Origin: MADRE3 sp963718195 | Lineage (GTDB): Bacteria; Desulfobacterota; Desulfobulbia; Desulfobulbales; Desulfocapsaceae | DNA: 64,000 nt | Assembly (NCBI GenBank): GCA_963718195.1 | Contig: CAVQYQ010000004.1 | Span: 248,001 to 312,000 of the forward strand | Direction: 5' to 3' | In this document: piece by piece, positions 16,545 to 25,895 of the stretch | How positions within the stretch are numbered: the stretch's first letter is position 1 | Layout of the letters: each line of letters starts with the position of its first letter | Translations under genes and position numbers: made by a program | The notes under the pieces: model-generated | The model's database searches: none | The model's input: the letters and a program-made list of their open reading frames with translations, nothing else | What the model was told of the DNA's origin: nothing

Positions 16545-18848
16545 ATGGTCGAAATCAAAAACAATTCTCCAAAAATATTTGCTGAGCAGGTTCGGCTCCT
16601 CTATGTCAATTCCGCAATACCCATATTTGTATCAATATCGGTGGGTGCCATTCTTTGCTGGTCGTTGCAGGATACGGTCAATAAATCTTATATTATCAAT
16701 TGGTTCAGCCTCTTTCTTCTGTTATCCACGATCAGGGTATGTCTTCTCTATCTCTTTAACAGGCGCAAACTTGAAACTGAAAATATCGTTTTCTGGCATA
16801 CCAGTTTTCTGGTCGGTGCCTACTTGGTGGCTGCAGTCTGGGGCGCGGCACCGTTTTTCCTGTTTCCATACCACAATCCCCAGGCCCAACTTGTCTTTTT
16901 TCTGGCAGTAACCGGACTTTCCGCAGGAGCAATTTCTTCTCTTTGTCCAAGTCTCCCGGTCGTCTCCGGATATTTATGCCTGATTCTCGTGCCGCTGGCC
17001 GGCAGCATGATCTATCATGGAACCAGCGATTCCATATTCGTCGGACTGTTGACCCTGCTTTTCCTCGCAGTCAACCTGATTGGCGTAATCAGAATAAACA
17101 GAAATATATGTGAAAACATACAGTTAAGAATAAACAGTGTCGATCGTGAAAGAAAACTCAAGGCCAGCCAGGATCGTTATCAACATATCTTCGACAATGC
17201 ACCTCTGGGCATCTTCCACTATGACTCGGAAAGCACTATCGTTAGCTGTAACAGCGCTTTTGCTGCAATTATTGGTTCCAGCATAAAAACACTTGTCGGT
17301 TTCAACATGCTTGCCAATATCAAACAGAGAGGAGCAGTAAATGCCATCAAGGCATCCTTGACCAGAGGAGACGGTTTTTTTGAAGGTGACTACGTTTCTG
17401 TCACAAGTGGAAAAACCACCCCGATTCGCGCCTTTTTCAAGGCGATCAGAAATACGGACCAGACGATAATCGGCGGAGTTGGAATCCTCGAGGATTTCAC
17501 AGAGCGGAGATTATCTGAACAACAGATTCGATACCACACCACCTATGACTCTCTGACAGGGTTACCCAATCGACGACTGCTGCTGAGCCAACTGGATAAC
17601 GAAATTTCCAGGGCAACCAGACATGGTAGATTTGGAGCATTGATCTTTCTTGATCTCGATAACTTTAAAACAATCAATGACTCCCTTGGTCACTCGGTTG
17701 GTGATAAATTGCTTAAATTGATAGCAAAACGACTCACTGATAATGTTCGACAGGAAGACTGCGTTGCGCGGATGGGTGGAGATGAATTTATTATCATTTT
17801 AACCGAGTTGGACGGTGATGTTGATCAAGCGGTAGAAAAAGCGAGAAAAGGCGCTGACAACATTCGTAACTACCTCTCTTCTCCCTGCAGGATTGAAGGG
17901 TATGAGATGCATATAACGCCAAGCATAGGTGTTTCACTGTTCCCCAAACAGGGCAAGGGGACCGACGATATCCTCAAGCAGGCTGATGCGGCCATGTACA
18001 AGGCAAAAGCAGCTGGAAGCAATGAAATTCGTTTTTTCCTGCCGAGTATGCAAAAAGCTGCCGATGAGAAACTTCGTCTTACAACAGATATAAGACGAGC
18101 ACTGCTCAATGAAGAGTTTGCGGTCTGGTACCAGCCTCAAGTCAACTCCTCTGGTGATCTCCTGGGAGCTGAGGCACTCATCCGCTGGCACCACCCGGAG
18201 CGAGGAATTATACCGCCGGGAACCTTTCTGAGTATCGCGGAAGAGACAGGGCTCATGTGGGATATCGGTCAATGGGTACTCAACGCAACCTGCCAGCAGA
18301 TCAGCCGCTGGAGCCGTGATGGGCTCCTTGTCAAACCCATGGTGATTTCGGTGAACATCAGCGCAAAAGAATTCAGTGCCCCGGCCTTTGTCCAGGCAGT
18401 TCGCACTGCCCTTGACTCAAACGGTGCCGACCCGAATCACCTGGGAATTGAGCTTACCGAAGGCAGCCTTGTTTCTACCGGCAAAGATATTATTGAGAAA
18501 ATTATTACACTGCGACAGCTGGGGATAAAATTTTCTGTCGATGATTTCGGAACAGGTTATTCTTCTTTAAACTATCTCCAGACCCTTCCACTAAACACAT
18601 TAAAAATAGATCGCTCATTTGTTAACAGAATCAAAGATGGAACGCAAGATGTTGTCCTGGTTGACACAATCATCATGATGGCTAAAAACCTCGGTCTGGA
18701 GGTAATCGCCGAAGGTGTAGAGACAGCCCTGGAACTTGACTACCTCAGCAGGAAGGAATGCACAATCTACCAGGGCTACTATTTCTGTAAACCTGTTGAG
18801 GTCGGGACGTTCACAACAATGCTCAGGTCTGGAAGCTGCAAGATGTAA
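16545..18848 (+). CDS. Membrane-bound PAS-GGDEF-EAL protein (c-di-GMP turnover)
   Basis: Cytoplasmic-membrane signalling enzyme of about 767 residues. Five to six membrane helices fill the first 190 residues, followed by a PAS domain (about 205-320), a GGDEF domain with intact MGGDEF and an upstream RxxD inhibitory site (RQED, five residues before GGDEF), and an EAL domain with GAEALIRW, DDFGTGYSSL and EGVET. The signatures suggest it may both make and hydrolyse cyclic di-GMP, with product inhibition. The frame opens at a TTG 12 bp before the ATG used here; neither has a strong ribosome site. A PilZ receptor lies 8 kb away. Confidence 0.92.
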   Translation: MVEIKNNSPKIFAEQVRLLYVNSAIPIFVSISVGAILCWSLQDTVNKSYIINWFSLFLLLSTIRVCLLYLFNRRKLETENIVFWHTSFLVGAYLVAAVWGAAPFFLFPYHNPQAQLVFFLAVTGLSAGAISSLCPSLPVVSGYLCLILVPLAGSMIYHGTSDSIFVGLLTLLFLAVNLIGVIRINRNICENIQLRINSVDRERKLKASQDRYQHIFDNAPLGIFHYDSESTIVSCNSAFAAIIGSSIKTLVGFNMLANIKQRGAVNAIKASLTRGDGFFEGDYVSVTSGKTTPIRAFFKAIRNTDQTIIGGVGILEDFTERRLSEQQIRYHTTYDSLTGLPNRRLLLSQLDNEISRATRHGRFGALIFLDLDNFKTINDSLGHSVGDKLLKLIAKRLTDNVRQEDCVARMGGDEFIIILTELDGDVDQAVEKARKGADNIRNYLSSPCRIEGYEMHITPSIGVSLFPKQGKGTDDILKQADAAMYKAKAAGSNEIRFFLPSMQKAADEKLRLTTDIRRALLNEEFAVWYQPQVNSSGDLLGAEALIRWHHPERGIIPPGTFLSIAEETGLMWDIGQWVLNATCQQISRWSRDGLLVKPMVISVNISAKEFSAPAFVQAVRTALDSNGADPNHLGIELTEGSLVSTGKDIIEKIITLRQLGIKFSVDDFGTGYSSLNYLQTLPLNTLKIDRSFVNRIKDGTQDVVLVDTIIMMAKNLGLEVIAEGVETALELDYLSRKECTIYQGYYFCKPVEVGTFTTMLRSGSCKM

Positions 18849-18922
18849 GGTTCATTTCATTATTTCGTTTCTGCCTATCAATCATCATGGTTAACCAGTT
18901 CCAGTCGCCTTTTTTACTCTCT

Positions 18923-20128
18923 CTACAGCGTATCATTTGATCCCCGATTCGTTCCGCTGACAAGTGTCATTATACCGCCTATGAGTGTAAGGACGGCAAA
19001 GAACAGATATGCCAGTGGATAACTGCCGGTCGTTGAAACCACGCCACCAAAAATGGGCGGCCCCAGTACCACTCCAAAAAAGGTGAAAAACAGCGTTCCA
19101 CCGGTCGCAGCACTCACCTGCCCGTCTGGTGCTCGACGCGCAGCCTCTGCCAGGTAGACGCCATTCCAGCCGATTGCCGTGCCGCCAAACAAGATAGTGG
19201 CCAGCAGTATCAAGCTCAGCGGCCAGCTGCTCTGAATCATTGCTGTCGCCACCGCACCAAGAGACATGCCAACCCCCAAAAGCCCCAAGAGTTTGCCGGG
19301 TTTTATGTAGCGATCGGCGAGAATACCCCAGATTATGCGGCCTATTGTTCCGGACATTTGTGCAGCAGAAAGGGTCAAACCGGCAGCGATAAAGGCCATT
19401 CCAACATCCTCTGTCAGATAGATAACCATATAGGTGAAGAGACAGAGCTGCATCCCGGCATAGAGAAAAGAGATGATTGCCAGTCGCCTGAGGGGGCGAT
19501 AGGAAATCACCATCTGCAGCGGATGGGTTACCCCCCGAAAGGAAATTCTGCGTTGCGGCTGACGGTCGTCATCAATTGCCTGACGAAATGGATGTAAGAA
19601 AAGAACCAGAGTGATCGTAAACAGGCCGATGTAGACCGCTGCGCTCTTCCAACCTGCAAAAATCACCAGCGATGGCACGATGGCACCGGCGAGAACCCCA
19701 CCAAGCGGCACCCCTGTCTGCTTCAGAGAGAAAACAAAGGACATCATGTGTGAGGGCGTATTCCTAACAAGAATATGTGAGCTTGCAGGGGTTACTGGAC
19801 CATAACCGAAGCCGATAACGAAGGCGCTGATGATCATCGCCGGAATTGTGGCCAGAGCGGTCAGAATCAAACCGGTTCCAGCCAGGAGCAAAGATATTTG
19901 GCTCACCCTCAATGCTCCATATCGCAGGATAAAGTCTCCACTCCACAGGCTTGACACCATGCTTCCGATATACATCAGTGAAACATAAATTCCGGCAAAC
20001 GTTGCCGAGATCCCAATATCAGAGGCTGCAGAGGGCGCCAGAACAGGAATTGTAACAGCAACCATTGAAACGATCGCCTGGACGATCAGCGTAATTGTCA
20101 GTGGAAGGATTATTCTTTTATTTTCCAT
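18923..20128 (-). CDS. Major facilitator superfamily transporter
   Basis: About 401 residues from the ATG at 20128 (MENKRIILPLTITLIVQAIV), preceded by AAAGAGAT; the frame runs 58 codons further upstream but that stretch is polar and looks non-coding. Twelve hydrophobic helices in two halves joined by a basic central loop (HPFRQAIDDDRQPQRR), and MFS-like loops such as GRIIWGILADRY after helix 8, identify an MFS carrier. Substrate cannot be assigned; it resembles general sugar-acid/organic-anion carriers. It is convergent with the GGDEF-EAL gene and divergent from rubredoxin. Confidence 0.85.
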   Translation of the reverse strand: MENKRIILPLTITLIVQAIVSMVAVTIPVLAPSAASDIGISATFAGIYVSLMYIGSMVSSLWSGDFILRYGALRVSQISLLLAGTGLILTALATIPAMIISAFVIGFGYGPVTPASSHILVRNTPSHMMSFVFSLKQTGVPLGGVLAGAIVPSLVIFAGWKSAAVYIGLFTITLVLFLHPFRQAIDDDRQPQRRISFRGVTHPLQMVISYRPLRRLAIISFLYAGMQLCLFTYMVIYLTEDVGMAFIAAGLTLSAAQMSGTIGRIIWGILADRYIKPGKLLGLLGVGMSLGAVATAMIQSSWPLSLILLATILFGGTAIGWNGVYLAEAARRAPDGQVSAATGGTLFFTFFGVVLGPPIFGGVVSTTGSYPLAYLFFAVLTLIGGIMTLVSGTNRGSNDTL

Positions 20129-20429
20129 TATCTCTTTATGTGATTGGTGGAGCAGGGTTTCATCCTGCCAATCAGCACTTCCATTTTCCTGCAGATGGTT
20201 ACCATAATGCACATTTACTGTTTTGCTCAGAGTATCGGCTGACAAAACCACAATAGCAGGGGAAAACCTGATGGAGAAATTTCGTTGAGCCTGCAAAGAC
20301 AATTTATAATGGAGTACAGCTCCTGATTGACCCGATGGGCACCATTGGGTATAAACATAAAAGACTGAGGGGGGCGGCCTGGTCCAAAGACAAGTACCGA
20401 TCTCTTAATAATCAGAACAGGGTTGAAAA

Positions 20430-20591
20430 ATGAAAGAATATGTTTGTCCTCTGTGCGGATTTATTTATGACCCTGCAGAGGGAGATGTTGATGAAGGAAT
20501 TCCACCCGGTACCCCCTTCGAAGACCTTCCCGATAGTTGGCTATGCCCGATCTGCGGTGCGTCAAAAGATGTTTTTTTTGAAAAAAACTGA
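20430..20591 (+). CDS. Rubredoxin
   Basis: A 53-residue protein. The two CxxC iron ligands are CPLCG at residues 6-10 and CPICG at 39-43, with the conserved aromatic core (YVCPLCGFIYDP, SWLCPICGASKD). It holds one FeS4 centre and carries single electrons in the cytoplasm, commonly to oxygen- or superoxide-detoxifying enzymes in anaerobes. AGGG lies seven bases before the ATG. The neighbours do not name its partner. Length and motifs are canonical, so the call is firm despite the small size. Confidence 0.96.
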   Translation: MKEYVCPLCGFIYDPAEGDVDEGIPPGTPFEDLPDSWLCPICGASKDVFFEKN

Positions 20592-20733
20592 TGGTTAGGC
20601 CATGAGCTGTCTCGTTATTCCTCTGGGCTTGATTCTTCAACAAACACTCCCTGTCAGTCGATAGCAGTACAAAGCTGTTATTCCATCTTAACAGCAGGAT
20701 ACGATCAGGAGTCCTCCATGGCGATCTTTTATA

Positions 20734-20762
20734 TTGACTTTAATACTAAGCTTAACTATTTT
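20734..20762 (+). promoter_or_regulatory. Candidate sigma-70 promoter for gcl
   Basis: TTGACT (20734-20739) and TATTTT (20757-20762) are separated by 17 bp, a normal spacing, about 90 bp before the gcl start. The -10 overlaps the first operator-like palindrome, the arrangement expected for repression. Confidence 0.4.
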
Positions 20763-20772
20763 GGTCATACCA
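20762..20772. promoter_or_regulatory. GntR/FadR-type operator-like site 1 before gcl
   Basis: TGGTCATACCA is a perfect TGGT-N3-ACCA palindrome, the core bound by several FadR-subfamily GntR regulators (PdhR, LldR, GlcC). Its centre is 52 bp, about five helical turns, from site 2. Confidence 0.5.
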
Positions 20773-20812
20773 GTATAATCACTATATAACAAGAGATTAG
20801 CAAAAAATAAAA

Positions 20813-20825
20813 CTGGTATTACCAG
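20813..20825. promoter_or_regulatory. GntR/FadR-type operator-like site 2 before gcl
   Basis: CTGGTATTACCAG is a perfect palindrome with the same TGGT-N3-ACCA core as site 1, placed about 28 bp before the gcl start codon and 15 bp before its ribosome site. Two matched sites on one helix face suggest cooperative binding or looping. Confidence 0.5.
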
Positions 20826-20852
20826 AAAATATCATACTTTGGAGGCACACCT

Positions 20853-22652
20853 ATGGTTACCATGAAAGCGATCGATGCTGTAGTCCAGGTCCTGGTGAAA
20901 GAAGGGGTATCCTGTGCCTTCGGCGTTCCCGGCGCTGCAATAAATCCACTCTACCACGCACTGAAGGAGAATGGCTCGATCCGCCATATACTTGCCCGTC
21001 ATGTTGAGGGCGCCTCCCATATGGCCGAGGGATACACCAGGGCCGCTGCGGGTAATATCGGTGTCTGCCTGGGAACCTCCGGCCCAGGTGGTACAGATAT
21101 GGTTACCGGGCTCTACTCCGCAGCAGCAGATTCGATTCCAATTCTCTGCATAACCGGGCAGGCCCCTCGGGACAAGCTTGACAAGGAAGACTTCCAGGCT
21201 GTTGACATTGCCTCTATCACCAGGCCATTGACCAAGTTGTCCGTAACCGTCATGGAGCCGGGCCAACTGGTCAGCCTTTTTCAAAAGGCATTTTACCTCA
21301 TGCGCTCAGACCGTCCCGGTCCTGTCCTGATCGATATCCCCATAGATGTCCAGGTTGCAGAAATCAATTTCGACCCCGACAGCTACTTCTCACTGAAACC
21401 GAGCAAACCCGAAGCATCTCGCAAGCAGGCTGAAATGGCTGTTGATATGCTGGGTTCAGCGGAACGACCGCTGATCGTTGCCGGAGGCGGAATTATCAAT
21501 GCGGATGCTTCTGAGCTGCTGGTGGAATTCGCTGAATTAACTGACACACCGGTCATTCCAACCTTAATGGGATGGGGAACTATCCCGGATGATCACCGGC
21601 TGATGCAGGGGCGCGTAGGGTTGCAGACCAGTGATCGGTATGGCAATGCCACGTTTCTCAGATCTGATTTCGTATTTGGCATCGGCAACCGATGGGCAAA
21701 CCGTCATACCGGTTCACTTTCAACCTATACGGAGAACAGAAAATTTATCCATGTCGATATTGAAGCGACCCAGATCGGCCGCATTTTTGCGCCAGACCTC
21801 GGCATTGTTTCTGATGCAAAAGCGGCGCTGCAAATGTTTATCGAGGTTGCCAGGGAGCGCAAAGCTGAACAAAAACTGCCTGACAGGTCACCGTGGATTG
21901 AAGAGTGTGAATATCGTAAAAAGCATATGCTTCGCAAGACCGACTATGATCAGGTGCCCATGAAACCCCAGCGTGTCTATCAGGAGATGAACAATGTTCT
22001 TGAGCGAGACACCTGCTACGTTACAACTATCGGCCTGTCGCAGATTGCCGGGTCGCAGTTTCTAAAAGTGTACAACCCGAGAAACTGGATAAATGCCGCC
22101 CAGGCGGGACCTCTTGGGTGGACAATGCCTGCCGCACTCGGGGTTCGGGCCGCCCTGCCGGACAAAAAAATTGTTGCCTTATCGGGTGATTATGATTTCC
22201 AGTTTCTCGTTGAAGAGCTGGCCGTTGGTGCCCAGCACAAGCTGCCATACATCCATGTACTGGTAAACAACTCCTACCTCGGTTTGATTCGCCAGTCACA
22301 GCAAAGTTTCGAGATGGAATTTGAGGTGAGCCTGGCTTTTGAGAACATTAACGTCTCTGCTGAGGATGATGCCATAGCAAACTATGGAGTTGATCATGTG
22401 GCTCTCGCCGAAGCACTCGGCTGCAAGGCTATCCGGGTCCATAAACCTGAAGATTTTCCGGAAGCCTTTGCCAGAGCTGAGCAGTTAATTACCGAATACC
22501 AGGTTCCGGTGGTCGTCGAGTGTATTTTAGAACCTGTGACAAACATATCCATGGGGCTGGACCTTAACTGCGTAAACGAGTTTGAAGAGATTCTCTGTCT
22601 CGATGAAAATTTGAGTGCCGACAAGGAGTGGGTGGTACCGAAAAAATCCTGA
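20853..22652 (+). CDS. gcl: Glyoxylate carboligase (tartronate-semialdehyde synthase)
   Basis: Thiamine-diphosphate enzyme joining two glyoxylates into tartronate semialdehyde plus CO2; 599 residues, near E. coli Gcl (593) and similar along its length. Diagnostic features: FGVPGAAINPLYHAL, then ILARHVEGASHMAEGYTRA where the usual catalytic Glu of this enzyme superfamily is Val, as in true Gcl; the central VFGIGNRWANRHTGS; and the ThDP-binding GDYDFQFLVEELAVG...NNSYLGLIRQ. GGAGG lies seven bases before the ATG. It starts a glyoxylate-to-glycerate route, but tartronate semialdehyde reductase and glycerate kinase are not in the window. Two GntR-like operators precede it. Confidence 0.95.
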   Translation: MVTMKAIDAVVQVLVKEGVSCAFGVPGAAINPLYHALKENGSIRHILARHVEGASHMAEGYTRAAAGNIGVCLGTSGPGGTDMVTGLYSAAADSIPILCITGQAPRDKLDKEDFQAVDIASITRPLTKLSVTVMEPGQLVSLFQKAFYLMRSDRPGPVLIDIPIDVQVAEINFDPDSYFSLKPSKPEASRKQAEMAVDMLGSAERPLIVAGGGIINADASELLVEFAELTDTPVIPTLMGWGTIPDDHRLMQGRVGLQTSDRYGNATFLRSDFVFGIGNRWANRHTGSLSTYTENRKFIHVDIEATQIGRIFAPDLGIVSDAKAALQMFIEVARERKAEQKLPDRSPWIEECEYRKKHMLRKTDYDQVPMKPQRVYQEMNNVLERDTCYVTTIGLSQIAGSQFLKVYNPRNWINAAQAGPLGWTMPAALGVRAALPDKKIVALSGDYDFQFLVEELAVGAQHKLPYIHVLVNNSYLGLIRQSQQSFEMEFEVSLAFENINVSAEDDAIANYGVDHVALAEALGCKAIRVHKPEDFPEAFARAEQLITEYQVPVVVECILEPVTNISMGLDLNCVNEFEEILCLDENLSADKEWVVPKKS

Positions 22653-22959
22653 AAATCTGCCGGGAACTTTCAAGACAAACCAAAATCAGCAAACTGTTTG
22701 CGCACCTACACGATCAGAGAGAGAGGTCACTGCTGATTAGTGTGTTGATTTTTATCACCACCGATATATTATAGGTGACAGACTGCTGTCGTAGCTGAGT
22801 TATTCGCGCACTACATAACCATTTTTACCAATACAAATTAAGGGCTTATGGAACAGCTTGGTTCAAACATCTGTTGCACAGGCCCCACTGCAATGTACGA
22901 ACAGGATCCGGTTATACTATAATTTGCCTACGGTGCCTGTCCAGACGGGAGGAACATTC
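22653..22959. other. Intergenic region before argF with a weak promoter
   Basis: TTGATT (22745-22750) and TATTAT (22767-22772), 16 bp apart, are a plausible promoter for the carbamoyltransferase pair. A frame reading through from 22858 into argF has no ribosome site and is not taken as coding. Confidence 0.3.
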
Positions 22960-23877
22960 GTGAAGCGTGATTTTCTGCATATCACTGATTTTACTGCTGA
23001 CGAAATCCGGGAGACCTTCTCCCTGGCGAGAGAAGTTAAAGCCCGCTTTAAAAAACGTGAGGATTTCAAACCATTTAAAGATCATTCCATGGCCATGATT
23101 TTTGCCAAACCTTCGGCCCGAACGCGGATATCTTTTGAAACTGGATTTTTCCGAATGGGCGGCCATGCCCTTTACCTCGGGCCTGCTGATATCTCCATAG
23201 GCAAGCGCGAAGCGGTCAAGGATATCGCGCGTGTAATTTCACGCTATAATGATGTCATCATGGCCCGCCTCTTTTCACACGATCATGCCCTAGAGCTGGC
23301 TGAATACGCCTCAGTCCCGGTGGTGAATGGTTTGACCGACTACAACCACCCATGCCAGATCATGGCCGACATGTTCACCATTTTAGAGCATCGTGGTCAC
23401 TTCGATAATCTGAAAATCGTCTATGTGGGGGACGGCAATAATATCGTCCACTCCTGGTTGCGTATGTCCCGGCGAATCCCGCTGCACTTTGTCTGTGCAT
23501 GCCCCGAAGATTTCCAGCCTGACGTCACTGAAGTGGACGATGCCCGGGCGGCGGGTTTATCGGAAATCGAGATCAGCCACGACCCGCGGACCGCTGTCAG
23601 AGATGCAGATATTGTCTATACCGATGTCTGGGCATCAATGGGTCAGAAAGAAGAGGCCGAGCAGCGAAAGGTCCAATTTCAGGGTTTCCAGGTTGATGAC
23701 TCTCTGATGGCAGCAAGCGGGAAAGAAACTCTTTTCATGCATTGTCTGCCTGTCGAGCGTGGGGTTGAGGCCACTGACTCTGTTGTTGAATCGAAATCAT
23801 CTATAATATTTGATGAGGCTGAAAACAGGATGCATGCGCAGAATGCGATCCTGCTGAAGCTTTTTGGAAAGTCGTGA
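22960..23877 (+). CDS. argF: Ornithine carbamoyltransferase
   Basis: Converts ornithine and carbamoyl phosphate to citrulline in arginine synthesis. About 305 residues from a GTG at 22960, chosen because GGAGG lies seven bases upstream; the ATG 102 bp earlier would add an unrelated extension. Carbamoyl-phosphate motif is SARTR (STRTR in many homologues), followed by HPCQ. The ornithine loop DVWASMGQ and the C-terminal MHCLPVERGVE are those of true OTCases rather than ureidoglycine or acetylornithine transcarbamylases. It ends 76 bp before pyrB. Confidence 0.9.
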   Translation: MKRDFLHITDFTADEIRETFSLAREVKARFKKREDFKPFKDHSMAMIFAKPSARTRISFETGFFRMGGHALYLGPADISIGKREAVKDIARVISRYNDVIMARLFSHDHALELAEYASVPVVNGLTDYNHPCQIMADMFTILEHRGHFDNLKIVYVGDGNNIVHSWLRMSRRIPLHFVCACPEDFQPDVTEVDDARAAGLSEIEISHDPRTAVRDADIVYTDVWASMGQKEEAEQRKVQFQGFQVDDSLMAASGKETLFMHCLPVERGVEATDSVVESKSSIIFDEAENRMHAQNAILLKLFGKS

Positions 23878-23953
23878 AGTCCTGGAGTCGATTGCCCCGA
23901 ATGACAACCTTTTTCTGGAAGAAAACTGTTTTGATCCCAAGAGGAGAAATAAG

Positions 23954-24892
23954 ATGACAACCTTTGCACTGGACCATGTGGTTGAGTCCCAGCAATTTGA
24001 CAGAGAGCTGCTAAACCTGGTTTTTCAAACCGCCGATAGAATGAAGGCAGACCTTGCGGGCGAGCGTCAGCTGGCCAAATTCCTGGACGGAAAAATCATG
24101 GCATCTCTATTCTACGAGCCCTCAACCCGTACCCGCTTTTCTTTCGAAAGTGCCATGCGCAGATTAGGTGGCGATGTCATTACAACGGAAAATGCCCGCG
24201 AATTCTCCAGTGCAGCCAAGGGTGAAAGCCTCTCTGACTCGACTCGAATAATGAACGGGTACGCCGATATCATTGTCATGCGCCATAACGAAGCTGGAAG
24301 CGCCGCGCGGGCTGCAGAAATTTCGTCTGTCCCAATCATTAATGCAGGCGATGGTGCAGGTCAACACCCGACCCAGGCATTACTTGACATCTACACCATC
24401 GCTGATGCCTTTCCGGAAATGTGCCATCTCAAAGTCGCCCTGGTCGGAGATCTGCGATACGGAAGAACGGTGCGCTCATTGTCATACCTGCTCAGCAAAT
24501 ATGAAGATATGGAGATAATTTTTGTGTCGCCTCCTGTCTGTAAAATGGAAGGTGACATCAAAGCGTATCTGGACAAATACAATGTATCATGGCGCGAAGA
24601 AACTGACCTTGCAGCGGTTGCCCGTGAGGCAGACTGTATTTACATGACAAGAATTCAGAAGGAGCGGTTTCACTCCATTGAAGACTATCATAACGCGGCC
24701 AGCCAGTATATCCTCTCTGTCGAAATAGTCAGCAAGATGAAACCGGAGGCGATCATCATGCATCCGCTTCCCCGCGTCGATGAAATTCCTCCTGAAGTTG
24801 ACCAGACTCCTCAGGCACGCTATTTCGAGCAGGCCCAAAATGGATTGTATATCCGAATGGCACTTCTTTACCTGCTGCTGAAAAACGTTTAA
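23954..24892 (+). CDS. pyrB: Aspartate carbamoyltransferase catalytic subunit
   Basis: Commits carbamoyl phosphate to pyrimidine synthesis with aspartate. 312 residues from the ATG at 23954, preceded by GAGGAG. Canonical motifs: EPSTRTRFSFE for carbamoyl phosphate, QHPTQALLDIYTI, and MHPLPRVDEI near the C-terminus. Length equals E. coli PyrB. No regulatory pyrI follows; the next gene is the opposite-strand glpR. Lying just after argF, the two enzymes drawing on carbamoyl phosphate may share a transcript. Confidence 0.95.
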   Translation: MTTFALDHVVESQQFDRELLNLVFQTADRMKADLAGERQLAKFLDGKIMASLFYEPSTRTRFSFESAMRRLGGDVITTENAREFSSAAKGESLSDSTRIMNGYADIIVMRHNEAGSAARAAEISSVPIINAGDGAGQHPTQALLDIYTIADAFPEMCHLKVALVGDLRYGRTVRSLSYLLSKYEDMEIIFVSPPVCKMEGDIKAYLDKYNVSWREETDLAAVAREADCIYMTRIQKERFHSIEDYHNAASQYILSVEIVSKMKPEAIIMHPLPRVDEIPPEVDQTPQARYFEQAQNGLYIRMALLYLLLKNV

Positions 24893-24958
24893 CGCCGGAA
24901 AACGGCAGTTACGATGGGACTCAGACGAGATCTGGACAACATATTGTGTCTTGAGGTC

Positions 24959-25726
24959 TCAGGGAGAAGCGATCTCAACAGTGACCTCATTCTCCTCGCA
25001 GATTTGTTGCAGCTCAGCGGGGAGCGGTTCATCTGTTACCAGGGTATTAACCTCTGATATATGTCCCAGACGGACAGTTGCGGACCTTGACAGTTTCATC
25101 TGGTCAGCAACAAGGATGACGTGACGAGCGTTGTCGATGATCGCTTTGGCGACCCGGACTTCTCTCATATCATAATCGAGAAGTGAGCCGTCCCCCTCAA
25201 TTGCAGATACGCCGATCACCGCATAGTCTGCCTTGAACTTATTGATGAAATCTACCGCAGCGTCCCCGACAATGCCGCCATCAGATCTTCTGACAAGTCC
25301 GCCGGTGATGATCAACTCAATACCATCCGATCGTTTGAGAATGTCGATTGCATTGATATTATTTGATATAACCATCATCCCTCGATGAGCTTTTATGGCG
25401 TGGGCCACCTGTTCTGTGGTCGTTCCAATGTTGATAATCAGTGAACAATTGTTCGGGATAAGCTGTGCAGTACGCAGACCAATGGCCTTTTTTGCATCAG
25501 GAGATAAAACTCTGCGAGCCTCATAGGACACATTTTCGATACCGGAGCCGATAATTGCACCACCATGAATTCTCTGCAGCAACTGCCGGTCACAGAGATC
25601 GTTCAGATCTTTTCTGATCGTCTGGGGAGATACCGAAAAACGGGTTGACAATTTTTCAACATCAACCCTGCCAGTTTCCTTTGCTATAATCAGAATTTGT
25701 CTCTGTCGATTTGTAAAACCTTCCAT
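24959..25726 (-). CDS. glpR: DeoR-family repressor, GlpR-type
   Basis: A 255-residue DeoR regulator. Residues 1-60 hold the helix-turn-helix (RQRQILIIAKETGRVDVEKL, then VSPQTIRKDLNDLCDRQLLQRIHGGA). The C-terminal sugar-phosphate domain has NIGTTTEQVAHAI and TGGLVRRSDGGIVG. Length and motifs match GlpR, the glycerol-3-phosphate-responsive repressor of glp genes, and glpD, glpK and glpABC lie just to the right, which supports the name. A MITE-like element sits only 29 bp upstream of the start, so its promoter lies in or behind that insert. Confidence 0.85.
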   Translation of the reverse strand: MEGFTNRQRQILIIAKETGRVDVEKLSTRFSVSPQTIRKDLNDLCDRQLLQRIHGGAIIGSGIENVSYEARRVLSPDAKKAIGLRTAQLIPNNCSLIINIGTTTEQVAHAIKAHRGMMVISNNINAIDILKRSDGIELIITGGLVRRSDGGIVGDAAVDFINKFKADYAVIGVSAIEGDGSLLDYDMREVRVAKAIIDNARHVILVADQMKLSRSATVRLGHISEVNTLVTDEPLPAELQQICEENEVTVEIASP

Positions 25727-25755
25727 GTGTTACCCATTTGCTTTTTTAATAAAGT

Positions 25756-25895
25756 GAACCTTTTGCAAAATGATGGTTTTCGTTCAACGTCAAGGCATAT
25801 GAAAAATTTTTACCGCAGGCATCGTTGATATTACGAGGATAAAAATTTAAGCATAACCTAGAGGTTGAGCGAAAAGGGCGTTTTGCAAGTGGCTC
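25756..25895 (-). mobile_element. MITE-like palindromic element, copy 2
   Basis: A 140-bp copy in the orientation opposite to copy 1. The arms align along almost their whole length: GAACCTTTTGCAAAATG with the complement of the other end, GAGCCACTTGCAAAACG, then TTTTCGTTCAAC with TTTTCGCTCAAC, then AAATTTTTACC with AAATTTTTATCC. A perfect 5-bp AAAGT direct repeat flanks it (25751-25755 and 25896-25900). It occupies the glpR leader. Confidence 0.85.
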
